From positions 186,001 through 250,000 of the forward strand of contig NZ_LMHH01000002.1 of assembly GCF_001427865.1 (NCBI RefSeq): a DNA stretch of 64,000 nt. Direction: 5' to 3'. Positions 42,662-50,911 of this stretch are shown piece by piece; the stretch's first letter is position 1; every line of letters begins with the position of its first letter. The notes below the pieces were generated by a model. That model searched no databases and was not told where the DNA came from. It saw nothing but the letters and a program-made list of their open reading frames with translations. Position numbers and translations under genes: made by a program. This DNA comes from Altererythrobacter sp. Root672 (lineage in GTDB: Bacteria; Pseudomonadota; Alphaproteobacteria; Sphingomonadales; Sphingomonadaceae).

Positions 42662-45130
42662 ATGATGAGGTTACGTTCGGCCAAGACCACTCGGCGTTTG
42701 GCCATTTCATTGCTCGCGGGATCATCGCTGGCGGCAGTAACGCCAGCCGCCGCGCAGGATGAGCCGGGTGCCGCTGAAGCGCCTGCCTCGAGCGGCGGCA
42801 ACGTCATCATCGTCACGGCGCAGAAGCGCGAACAGAACTTGCAGGACGTGCCGATCGCGATCACCGCGCTTGGCAACGAACAGCTGTCGAACCTGCAGGT
42901 CAGCAGCATCGAAGATGCCGTGCGCTTCCTGCCTTCGGTCACCATCCAGACCTTGGGGCCGGGCTTCTCGCAACTCTATTTCCGCGGTGTCGCCTCGGGC
43001 GAAAACGCCAACCACTCGGCCTCGCTGCCGACCGTGGGCACCTATCTCGACGAAATGCCCGTCACCACGATCCAGGGCTCGCTCGACATCCACGCCTACG
43101 ACATCAACCGGATCGAAGCGCTTGCGGGTCCGCAGGGCACGCTTTACGGCGCCAGCTCGATGGCAGGCACCCTGCGCATCATCACCAACCAGCCGGATGT
43201 CGGCTCGTCTTATGGCGCTGTTGACCTGGAACTGAACTCGGTCGCCCACGGCGGAACGGGCGGCATGGCCGAAGGCTTCTACAACCTGCCGATCAGCGAC
43301 AGCGCTGCGGTGCGCGTGGTGGGTTGGTACACTCGCGACGCCGGCTACATCGACAATATCCACGGCACCCGCACTTTCCCGATCAAGCAATTTGTCGACG
43401 ACGACAACGACCCCGATACTGACGACGTTCTCGTTGATCTGCCGGGCGACGACATCACCCAGGACAACGCGAGCCTGGTCGAAAACAACTACAACGACGT
43501 CGAGACATTCGGCGGCCGCATCGCGCTGGGCATCGATCTCAACGACAGCTGGACGCTGCGCCCGACGATTATGGGCCAGTCGACCAAGGCCCACGGGTTC
43601 TTCGAGCAGGAACGCAGCTCTGCCACCAACGACAGGCTGCAGGTCGTCCAGTACAACCCGGAATACTTCAAGGACGAATGGGTCCAGGCCGCGCTGACCA
43701 TCGAAGGCACGCTCGGCAACTGGGACCTGGTCACCACGGGCGGCTACTTGTGGCGCAATGACGAGGTCATTCAGGACTATTCCGACTATTCGTATTTCTA
43801 CGACGCGCTGGCCGGCTATGCCTCCTATCTCTACGACAACGCCGGCGAGCAGATCAGCCCGAACCAGTACATCCAGGGCGCAGACAAATACCGCCGCATG
43901 TTCGGCGAAGTGCGTATCGCTTCTCCGGCGGAAAACCGTCTGAGAGTCATCGGCGGTCTCTTCGCGCAACGCCAAGAGCACCACATCACCCAGCACTACA
44001 TCATCGACGACCTGGCTGACGTGCTCCAGGTGACCGGAACCACCGACAACATCTGGCTGACCGAACAGAAGCGTACCGATCGCGACTACGCGGTGTTCGG
44101 CGAAGTCAGCTACGACCTGATGGACGACCTGACGCTGACTGGCGGCGTCCGCGTCTACAACTACAAGAACTCGCTGGTCGGGTTCTTCGGTTACGGCGCC
44201 GGCTATTCCGGCAGCACCGGCGAATCGCAGTGTTTCGCGCCGGCCGTGGTTGAGGGATCGCCCTGTACCAACCTCGACAAGACGACGTCGGACACCGACT
44301 TCATCCACAAGCTGAACCTGACCTACAAGATCACGCCCGACATCATGACTTATGCCACATGGTCGCGCGGATTCAGGCCGGGCGGCATCAACCGGCGCGG
44401 TACCTTGCCGCCTTATGGTCCGGATGAACTCGACAACTACGAACTCGGCCTCAAGACCACGTTCGGCGACGTCCGGTTCAACCTGGCGGTGTACCAGCAG
44501 GACTGGAACGGCATCCAGCTGTCCTTCATCGGCGCCAACGGCCTCACCGAAATCCGCAACGCCGGCATCGCCCGCATTCGCGGCGCCGAGTTCGACTTCG
44601 GCTATTACGCCAATGGCGTGAGCCTGAGCCTGGGCGGCAGCTACAACGATGCCGATATCCGCAGGGACTTCTGCGCCATCGCCAACGATGAGTTCGACTG
44701 CACCACGCCGACGGACAACGAACTGCTCGCCCCGGCGGGTACCCGCTTGCCGACGGTGCCGAAGTTCAAGGGTAACTTCGTCGCCCGCTATGAAATCCCG
44801 GTCTTCAACGACTGGACTGCGCACGTCCAGGGAGCCGCCACCTACGTCGGCGACCGGCGGAGCGACCTGCGTACCTTGCAGAACGAGATCAAGGGCACGA
44901 TCCCGTCTTATGCAACGGCGGACTTCAGCATCGGGATCAGCAACGACACCTATCGTCTCGAACTCTACGCGACCAACCTGTTCGACGGGAACGGACGCCT
45001 CGATACCAGCCTGCAGTGCCAGGAAACGGTGTGCGGCGACCCCGACGGCCTGACTGCCGGAGGCGGCGTCTTCTACGACGCCGTGATCCGTCCGCGCGTG
45101 GTCGGGCTCAAGTTCGGCAGCGACTTCTAA
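42662..45130 (+). CDS. TonB-dependent outer-membrane receptor (sphingomonad type)
   Basis: The protein has 822 residues. A signal peptide ends near residue 32 (AAAQ). A plug domain starts at about residue 47 (NVIIVTAQKREQNLQDVPIAIT), the usual opening of the large sphingomonad TonB receptor family, and the barrel ends with Phe (LKFGSDF). GGGGAGG lies eight bases before ATG 42662, and a second ATG follows directly. It imports an unknown organic ligand. A type I sulfatase is convergent downstream, a common pairing, but the opposite orientation means they are not one operon. A hairpin follows the stop codon. Confidence 0.9.
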   Translation: MMRLRSAKTTRRLAISLLAGSSLAAVTPAAAQDEPGAAEAPASSGGNVIIVTAQKREQNLQDVPIAITALGNEQLSNLQVSSIEDAVRFLPSVTIQTLGPGFSQLYFRGVASGENANHSASLPTVGTYLDEMPVTTIQGSLDIHAYDINRIEALAGPQGTLYGASSMAGTLRIITNQPDVGSSYGAVDLELNSVAHGGTGGMAEGFYNLPISDSAAVRVVGWYTRDAGYIDNIHGTRTFPIKQFVDDDNDPDTDDVLVDLPGDDITQDNASLVENNYNDVETFGGRIALGIDLNDSWTLRPTIMGQSTKAHGFFEQERSSATNDRLQVVQYNPEYFKDEWVQAALTIEGTLGNWDLVTTGGYLWRNDEVIQDYSDYSYFYDALAGYASYLYDNAGEQISPNQYIQGADKYRRMFGEVRIASPAENRLRVIGGLFAQRQEHHITQHYIIDDLADVLQVTGTTDNIWLTEQKRTDRDYAVFGEVSYDLMDDLTLTGGVRVYNYKNSLVGFFGYGAGYSGSTGESQCFAPAVVEGSPCTNLDKTTSDTDFIHKLNLTYKITPDIMTYATWSRGFRPGGINRRGTLPPYGPDELDNYELGLKTTFGDVRFNLAVYQQDWNGIQLSFIGANGLTEIRNAGIARIRGAEFDFGYYANGVSLSLGGSYNDADIRRDFCAIANDEFDCTTPTDNELLAPAGTRLPTVPKFKGNFVARYEIPVFNDWTAHVQGAATYVGDRRSDLRTLQNEIKGTIPSYATADFSIGISNDTYRLELYATNLFDGNGRLDTSLQCQETVCGDPDGLTAGGGVFYDAVIRPRVVGLKFGSDF

Positions 45131-45141
45131 GGGAGAGGATC

Positions 45142-45166
45142 GGGCAGGTGCGTGCGGCGCCTGCCC
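45142..45166. terminator. Hairpin between convergent TonB receptor and sulfatase genes
   Basis: A 10-bp stem (GGGCAGGTGC with GCGCCTGCCC, one T-G wobble) and 5-base loop begins 12 bases after the receptor stop codon. The T run is poor, so termination strength is uncertain. The hairpin could serve both genes. Confidence 0.45.
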
Positions 45167-45191
45167 GTCCCCTTAGCCCGGCACTCACGCG

Positions 45192-47480
45192 CTACTTGCC
45201 GGGTTTGACCTCGACATCCACCCGCTCGATCTTGCCGGTGAACTTGAACGGCATCTGGTAGGTCCAATCGACGGCTGAGCCGTTGTCGATGCCGATATCC
45301 AGGCCTTCGAAAATCGCGAACTGTACCGGCACGGAGCGCTCGATGCGCCCGGTGGCGACGGACTTACCATCGGCCTTGAGCGTGAACGCGCCGCCCTTGC
45401 CCATGCCGCCGCCGTCGTACTTGAAGTCGACGACGACGCTGTGCTTGCCCTTGCCGAGCGGTGCGTCCCCTACGACCGTGGTCCGCTCGATCCCAAGGAA
45501 GTTGTAGACGAACACCGGCTTCCCGCCGCGCAAGTAGAGGCCATAGCCGCCTTCCGAGCCACCCTGCGTGACGATCATCCCCTCGGCCCTGTCGTCGCTC
45601 ACGTCGATCTCCGCCGAGATGGTCCACGACTTGTTGAGCATCGGCAAACAGGCCGCCGCCGGCAGCGCCACCATGCCTTCGTAATAGGTTGCCTTGGTCC
45701 GGTCACCCACCATGTTCGGCCGGCCCATCAGCTCGGCGTTCATGCGGATCGTCCCGCGCCAATCGAGCGGTAGCACGCTGTATTTGGCCGCTTCGACCCA
45801 CCACATGTCCTGCAGTTCGCGTAGCTTGTCGGGATGCTTGCTCGCCAGGTCCTTGGCTTGCGAAAAGTCCTCATCGAGCTTGTAGAGTTCCCACACCTGG
45901 GTGTCGGGGTTCCAGTTTTCGTCGCGTTTGGGATCCCACGGGACGAACGAAGGCGCCGAGGCCATCCAGCCCTCGTGATAGAGCCCACGGTTGACCGCCA
46001 GTTCGAAGTACTGGGTCTTGCGCTTCGATGGGACTTTGGCGTCGCCGAAGGTGTGGGCGAAGCTCAAACCCTCGATCGGTTTCTGCATAATGCCGTTGAG
46101 CTCGCTCGGCTGGGTAATCCCGCATACCTCGTAGATCGTCGGCACGATGTCGATAACGTGGAGGAACTGGTCGCGCAGCCCGCCCTTGTCCTTGATCCGG
46201 TCGGGCCAGGACACGATCATCGGATTGCGGGTGCCGCCAAAGTGGCTCGCCACCTGCTTGGTCCACTGGAACGGCGTGTTCATCGCGTGGGCCCAGGATG
46301 ACGGGAAGTGGTTGAAGTGTTTGGGGCCGCCGAGTTCGTCGATGGCCTTTAGGTTGTCTTCCCACTTCTCCGGAAACCCGTTGAAGAAGATGTTCTCGTT
46401 GAGCGACCCTTCCAGGCCACCCTCGGCGCTCGAACCGTTGTCGCCGGCGATGTAGATGATGATCGTGTTGTCGGCGTCGGGCAGGGCCTTCACTGCGTCG
46501 ATCACCCGCCCCATGGCGGCATCGGCTTGCGCGCCATAAGCTGCGAACACTTCCATCATCCGGGCATAGAGCCGCTTCTGGTCGGCGTTGAGGCCGTCCC
46601 ACGCGGGAAGGCCCTTTGACCGTTCGGTCAGCAAGGTGTCCTTGGGCACGACGCCGAGCTTCTTCTGCCGCTCCAGCGTCTGTTCGCGATAGGCATCCCA
46701 GCCCATGTCGAACTTGCCCTTGAACTGGTCGATCCACTCCTTGGGCGCCTGGTGAGGGGCGTGAGTGGCGCCCGGGGCGACGTAGAGGAAATAGGGCTTG
46801 TCAGGCGCGATGCTCTTGACCTTGCGCACCCACTTGATGGCCTTGTCGGCTAGGTCCTCGGTGAGATGATAGTCCGGGTCCTCGGACGCGGGCACCAGGT
46901 CGCGGTTTTCGAACAGCAGCGGGTGCCAGTGGTTCATGTCCCCCGCGTTGAAGCCGTAGAAATAGTCGAAGCCGAGGCCGTTGGCCCAGCGGTCATAGGG
47001 GCCGGAAGCGCTGGTCTCCCAGGTCGGGGTGTTGTGGTTCTTGCCGATCCAGGCGGTCATGTAGCCGTTCTGGCGCAGCACCTCGCCCACCGTGCCGCAG
47101 TTGCGCGGCAAGATGCAGGTATAGCCGTCATAGCCGGTCGCGCATTCGGTGATTCCCGCAAACGAGGTGGAATGATGGTTGCGCCCGGTGATCAGCGCGG
47201 CGCGCGTGGGGCTGCACAGTGCGGTGGTGTGGAAGTAGTTGTAGCGCAGCCCCTCCTTCGCCAGCCGGTCCATCGTCGGCGACGGTACGCCGCCACCGAA
47301 AGTCTCGAATTGCCCGAAGCCGACATCGTCGAGCAGGATCAGCACGATATTCGGCGCACCCTCGGGCGGTTGGATGGGCTGCGGAAAGGTTGCCGGGTCG
47401 GAGTCCTTGAAGGTCCGGCCCACTTCGCCCTGGAAGTGGAAATCCGGGCGGGGAAGGATTTCGGGGGTCTTGGCGGCCAT
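45192..47480 (-). CDS. Type I sulfatase (arylsulfatase family)
   Basis: The protein has 762 residues. It hydrolyses sulfate esters using a formylglycine made from the Cys of the motif CSPTRAALITGR. Metal ligands are seen in LLDDVGFG and GDNGSS. The C-terminal ~180 residues (from about 590) are a beta-rich domain typical of large arylsulfatases. No signal peptide is visible, which fits a cytoplasmic enzyme activated by a cytoplasmic maturase. The ATG at 47480 was chosen because GGAGAG lies just before it; an ATG four codons upstream (47492) has no such site. No maturase gene is present in the window. Confidence 0.9.
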   Translation of the reverse strand: MAAKTPEILPRPDFHFQGEVGRTFKDSDPATFPQPIQPPEGAPNIVLILLDDVGFGQFETFGGGVPSPTMDRLAKEGLRYNYFHTTALCSPTRAALITGRNHHSTSFAGITECATGYDGYTCILPRNCGTVGEVLRQNGYMTAWIGKNHNTPTWETSASGPYDRWANGLGFDYFYGFNAGDMNHWHPLLFENRDLVPASEDPDYHLTEDLADKAIKWVRKVKSIAPDKPYFLYVAPGATHAPHQAPKEWIDQFKGKFDMGWDAYREQTLERQKKLGVVPKDTLLTERSKGLPAWDGLNADQKRLYARMMEVFAAYGAQADAAMGRVIDAVKALPDADNTIIIYIAGDNGSSAEGGLEGSLNENIFFNGFPEKWEDNLKAIDELGGPKHFNHFPSSWAHAMNTPFQWTKQVASHFGGTRNPMIVSWPDRIKDKGGLRDQFLHVIDIVPTIYEVCGITQPSELNGIMQKPIEGLSFAHTFGDAKVPSKRKTQYFELAVNRGLYHEGWMASAPSFVPWDPKRDENWNPDTQVWELYKLDEDFSQAKDLASKHPDKLRELQDMWWVEAAKYSVLPLDWRGTIRMNAELMGRPNMVGDRTKATYYEGMVALPAAACLPMLNKSWTISAEIDVSDDRAEGMIVTQGGSEGGYGLYLRGGKPVFVYNFLGIERTTVVGDAPLGKGKHSVVVDFKYDGGGMGKGGAFTLKADGKSVATGRIERSVPVQFAIFEGLDIGIDNGSAVDWTYQMPFKFTGKIERVDVEVKPGK

Positions 47481-47617
47481 GCGACTCTCCATCGGGATGA
47501 GCCGCGCACCCTATTGGCCGACCCTGCCGGGGATATCGGGTCAAACCCCGGAATTCGTGGGATGCCGGCCTGAGTGTCTACCTAGTCCCACCCCCTCATC
47601 CCTCCCCCTCCTTTCTT

Positions 47618-47696
47618 CGTCATTCCCGCGAACGCGGGAACCCAGGGCGACACACGCCAAGAGCCGACTAGGTCCCCGCGTTCGCGGGGATGACGA
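47618..47696. repeat. Inverted pair of GTCATYCCCGCGAACGCGGG repeats
   Basis: One copy lies at 47618-47645 and an inverted copy at 47668-47696. Each carries the self-complementary core CCCGCGAACGCGGG. They sit in the 266-base gap upstream of the divergent sulfatase and permease genes. The same repeat occurs three more times at 52535, 52888 and 53010. Confidence 0.9.
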
Positions 47697-47746
47697 GATT
47701 AAAAGTGAGGGGCTTGGTATCCTCCTCGCCTCTCATCCACGGGGGA

Positions 47747-49126
47747 ATGGAGTGCGGACGAGATGGACGGGTCGCACGCGCCAGCCTATCCATTGCGCTA
47801 GGCAACGGCGCGGGAGAGAGCCAGATCGCTAGTCCAACCTCAAACCCATCCGCGCGCAAACTCGGCCTGATCGCTGCCACGGCGCTCGTCATGGGCAACA
47901 TGATCGGCTCGGGCGTGTTCCTCTTGCCCGCGAGCCTTGCTCCGTTCGGGTGGAACGCGGTCGGAGGATGGATCATCACCATATCGGGCGCGCTGGTGCT
48001 CGCCTGGGTGCTGGCGCGGCTCACACGGGCCTTGCCCGAGGCTGTGGGCGCGGTGGGGTTCGTCGAGAAGGCTTTCGGCGCGGTGCCGGGGTTCCTGATC
48101 AGTTGGGTCTACCTGGTGTCGATCTGGACCGCCGTCGTGACCATCGCCGTCGCCGCGATCAGCTATCTGTCGAGCATGATCCCGGCCCTGTCGGCGCACG
48201 CTTTCCTGCCGGCCATTGGAGCGGTGGTGCTGTTGTGGCTGATCACGCTGCTCAACTTGCGCGGAGTGAAGGAGGCCGGGAGCTTCCAGGTGGTCACCGT
48301 GGCACTGAAGGTCGTGCCGCTGTTTGTCGTGCTGGTCCTGGCCGCGGGTGCGCTGGCGACTGGGACCGGCCACCTCACCCCGTTCAAGCCGGAGACGATT
48401 TCGCTCACCGCCCTCAACGGAGCCGCGGCCCTGACCCTCTGGGCGCTACTCGGCTTCGAGTGCGCCAGCATCGCCGCCGCGCAAGTGCGCGATCCGGCGG
48501 TAAACGTGCCGCGCGCGACCATGTGGGGGACCGGCCTTACCGGGGTGCTCTACCTGACGGTCTGCTCGGCCATCGCGCTGATGCTGCCCGAGGCAATTGC
48601 CGCCTCCTCTCCGGCCCCGTTCGCCAGCTTCGTTGAGCGGTACTGGAGCCCCGGCCCGGCTGCGCTGATCGCGGTGTTCGCGGTCATCAGCTGTGTCGGC
48701 GCGCTCAACGGGTGGATCCTGATGCAGGGCGAGATGACCCGTAGCATGGCCGAGCGGGGGATGCTGCCGGCCTGGCTCGCCGGGACCGACGCCAAGGGAA
48801 CGCCGCGGCGGGGCCTGCTGGTATCCTCGGTAATCGCCAGCCTGTTCGCGCTGGCGAACTCCAGCCGCAGCCTGCAGGGCCTGTTCGAGTTCCTGCTGCT
48901 GCTTTCGACCTCCGCCTCGCTGTGGCTCTACCTCGCCTGCGCGCTGACAGCGGTACGGCTGAACATCGCGCGCGGCTGGGCCATTGTGGGCGCAGCTTAT
49001 GCGATCTGGATGCTCTGGGGCGCAGGCATTGGGGCGAGCGGCCTCAGCCTGGTGCTGATGGCGGCGGGCCTGCCGATCTACTGGTGGTCGCGGCGCACCT
49101 CAGCGCAGCAGACCGTCCAGCCATAG
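47747..49126 (+). CDS. APC-family amino acid/polyamine permease
   Basis: The protein has about 459 residues and 12 predicted membrane helices. The first helix contains the APC signature GNMIGSGVFLLP, with the unwound GSG that binds the amino-acid backbone. It should exchange or import amino acids or polyamines; the pattern is close to the arginine:agmatine and related antiporter group, but the substrate is not decidable. The N-terminus is uncertain: ATG 47747 is the most plausible start but is very close to its GGGGGA, and the true start may lie elsewhere before residue 40. The last 27 bases overlap the convergent TetR gene. Confidence 0.85.
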   Translation: MECGRDGRVARASLSIALGNGAGESQIASPTSNPSARKLGLIAATALVMGNMIGSGVFLLPASLAPFGWNAVGGWIITISGALVLAWVLARLTRALPEAVGAVGFVEKAFGAVPGFLISWVYLVSIWTAVVTIAVAAISYLSSMIPALSAHAFLPAIGAVVLLWLITLLNLRGVKEAGSFQVVTVALKVVPLFVVLVLAAGALATGTGHLTPFKPETISLTALNGAAALTLWALLGFECASIAAAQVRDPAVNVPRATMWGTGLTGVLYLTVCSAIALMLPEAIAASSPAPFASFVERYWSPGPAALIAVFAVISCVGALNGWILMQGEMTRSMAERGMLPAWLAGTDAKGTPRRGLLVSSVIASLFALANSSRSLQGLFEFLLLLSTSASLWLYLACALTAVRLNIARGWAIVGAAYAIWMLWGAGIGASGLSLVLMAAGLPIYWWSRRTSAQQTVQP

Positions 49127-49696
49127 CTCGGCAAGGCGCTCCGCCTCCTCGGGAGTGAAGGGCGCCTGGCCGAGGCTGAGTTCGAGCCACAGCCCGTCGA
49201 TCAGCGCTGTCAGGGCAACAGCGGGAAGACGCGTGTCCGTTCCCGGGCGCCATTCGTCCACCAGCACTTCGATGCCGCTGCGGAAGTCGCGATAGATCTC
49301 CGCCTGGACTTGCGCGATCGCCGGGTCGCTGCGGGTCAGGCTCCAGAATGCGATCCAGGTGGCGAGAAGTTCAGGGTCGGCAATCGGCGGGCGGAAGCTG
49401 GCGGTCAGGTAGGCGAGCAGGCGCGCCCGGGGTTCAGGTGCCGCGCTGGCGACGGCATCCGAAAGCGCGTTGGCCACGCGGGCGCCGGTCCAGCGGTAAG
49501 TCTCGGCAATCGCATCGGACACACCCGCGAAGTAGTGCCGCAACAAGCCCGGCGAGACCCCGGCCTCGGCACAGATCGCCCGTACCGACACCCCCGCCGC
49601 ACCCCTCTCCGCCAGGCAGCGCGCAGTCGCTTCGATCAGGCTTTGCCGTCGTTCGTCGGGCGCTGAGCGCGTGAAGGCCGATTGCCGGGATGCCAT
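49100..49696 (-). CDS. BetI-like TetR-family repressor
   Basis: The protein has 198 residues. The N-terminal helix-turn-helix reads RAICAEAGVSPGLLRHYF, close to that of the choline-responsive repressor BetI, and the rest is a helical ligand-binding domain. The ATG at 49696 was chosen because it gives the usual short N-terminal arm; an upstream in-frame start at 49732 would run through the operator. It is divergent from the Rieske oxygenase gene, and a 24-bp palindrome lies between them, so it very probably represses that operon and itself. The inducer may be a quaternary amine or a related compound. Confidence 0.88.
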   Translation of the reverse strand: MASRQSAFTRSAPDERRQSLIEATARCLAERGAAGVSVRAICAEAGVSPGLLRHYFAGVSDAIAETYRWTGARVANALSDAVASAAPEPRARLLAYLTASFRPPIADPELLATWIAFWSLTRSDPAIAQVQAEIYRDFRSGIEVLVDEWRPGTDTRLPAVALTALIDGLWLELSLGQAPFTPEEAERLAELWLDGLLR

Positions 49697-49699
49697 GAG

Positions 49700-49723
49700 C
49701 TTGTTATACGCGTGTATAGCAAG
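49700..49723. promoter_or_regulatory. Palindromic TetR operator overlapping the Rieske ribosome-binding site
   Basis: Arms CTTGTTATAC (49700-49709) and GTATAGCAAG (49714-49723) match at nine of ten positions around a GCGT centre. The right arm overlaps the AAGGAG ribosome-binding site (49721-49726) of the oxygenase gene and the left arm is three bases from the repressor start codon. It is the only strong palindrome in the intergenic space. Confidence 0.8.
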
Positions 49724-49732
49724 GAGTCGCAA

Positions 49733-50911
49733 GTGGCATCACGTCCGCAACTATGGACCGGTGACAACACCGATCCGCAGGACGGCTGGTCCCTACCAGC
49801 CTGGACCTACGACGATCCCGAGTTCTTCGAGCTCGAGAAGGAACGCGTGTTCGCGCCGAGCTGGCAGGTGGTCTGCCACGTCAACGACGTGCCCGAGGCC
49901 GGCGACTGGCACACGCTCGAATATATCGGCGAAAGCGTGATCGTGATCCGGGGCAAGGACGCCCAGGTTCGCGCCTTCACCAACGTCTGCCGCCACCGCG
50001 GCTCGCGCGTGGTCGATGGATCGAGTGGGTGCGCCAAGCGGCTCGTGTGCCCCTACCACGCCTGGACTTACGAACTCGACGGTTCGCTGGTCGGCGTGCC
50101 CGACAGCGCCAGCTATCCCGGCCTCGACAAGTCGCGCCATGGCCTGGCGCCGGTCGACCTGGAGATCTGGCGCGGGTTCATCTTCGTGCGCCTTAAGGAC
50201 GAGGGCGGCCCCTCGGTCGCCCAGATGATGGCGCCCTATGAGGCGATGGTCGAACCCTACCGCCTCGAAGCGCTCGAAGCGTTCGGCCGCGTCACAATGC
50301 GTCCGCGCGAGGTGAACTGGAAGAACATCGGCGACAACTACTCCGACGGCCTGCACATCCCCGTCGCCCACCCCGGCCTCACCCGCCTGTTCGGCAAGAG
50401 CTACGGCGTCGAAGCCGAAGAGCACGTCGATCGCATGTGGGGCGACCTGGTCGACCAACCGTCGCGCAACTGGTCCGAACGCGCATACCAGAACGTGCTG
50501 CCGAACGTGCCGCACTTGCCCGAAGACCGCCAGCGCGGCTGGCTCTACTTCAAGCTCTGGCCCAACGTCGCGTTCGACATCTACCCCGACCAGGTCGACT
50601 TCATGCAGTGGCTGCCGGTCAGCCCGACCACGAGCATGATCCGCGAGATCAGCTACGCCCTGCCCGACGACCGTCGCGAGATGAAAGCCGCGCGCTACCT
50701 CAACTGGCGCATCAACCGGCAGGTCAACGCCGAGGACACCGAGCTCATCACCCGCGTGCAGCAGGGCATGAGCTCGCGCAGCTTCTCGGTCGGCCCGCTG
50801 TCGGACAAGGAAGTATGCCTGCGCCACTTCTGCAAGCGGATGCGCGAGATCATCCCGGCAGCGCGGCAGGAACAACGGCCAGCCAAGGGCTGGAGCGGAA
50901 GGGAAGCATGA
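49733..50911 (+). CDS. Rieske non-haem iron oxygenase, large subunit
   Basis: The protein has 392 residues. The Rieske [2Fe-2S] ligands are NVCRHRGSRV and LVCPYHAWTY (about residues 82-106). The catalytic iron site is NWKNIGDNYSDGLHIPVAH with the bridging Asp and two His. The length and motifs match the oxygenase subunits that act on quaternary amines (CntA, GbcA, stachydrine demethylase) as well as aromatic-ring hydroxylases. The BetI-like regulator favours a quaternary amine, but this is inference. Start GTG 49733 has AAGGAG six bases upstream. The gene overlaps the FAD oxidoreductase gene in ATGA. No separate reductase is present. Confidence 0.9.
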   Translation: MASRPQLWTGDNTDPQDGWSLPAWTYDDPEFFELEKERVFAPSWQVVCHVNDVPEAGDWHTLEYIGESVIVIRGKDAQVRAFTNVCRHRGSRVVDGSSGCAKRLVCPYHAWTYELDGSLVGVPDSASYPGLDKSRHGLAPVDLEIWRGFIFVRLKDEGGPSVAQMMAPYEAMVEPYRLEALEAFGRVTMRPREVNWKNIGDNYSDGLHIPVAHPGLTRLFGKSYGVEAEEHVDRMWGDLVDQPSRNWSERAYQNVLPNVPHLPEDRQRGWLYFKLWPNVAFDIYPDQVDFMQWLPVSPTTSMIREISYALPDDRREMKAARYLNWRINRQVNAEDTELITRVQQGMSSRSFSVGPLSDKEVCLRHFCKRMREIIPAARQEQRPAKGWSGREA

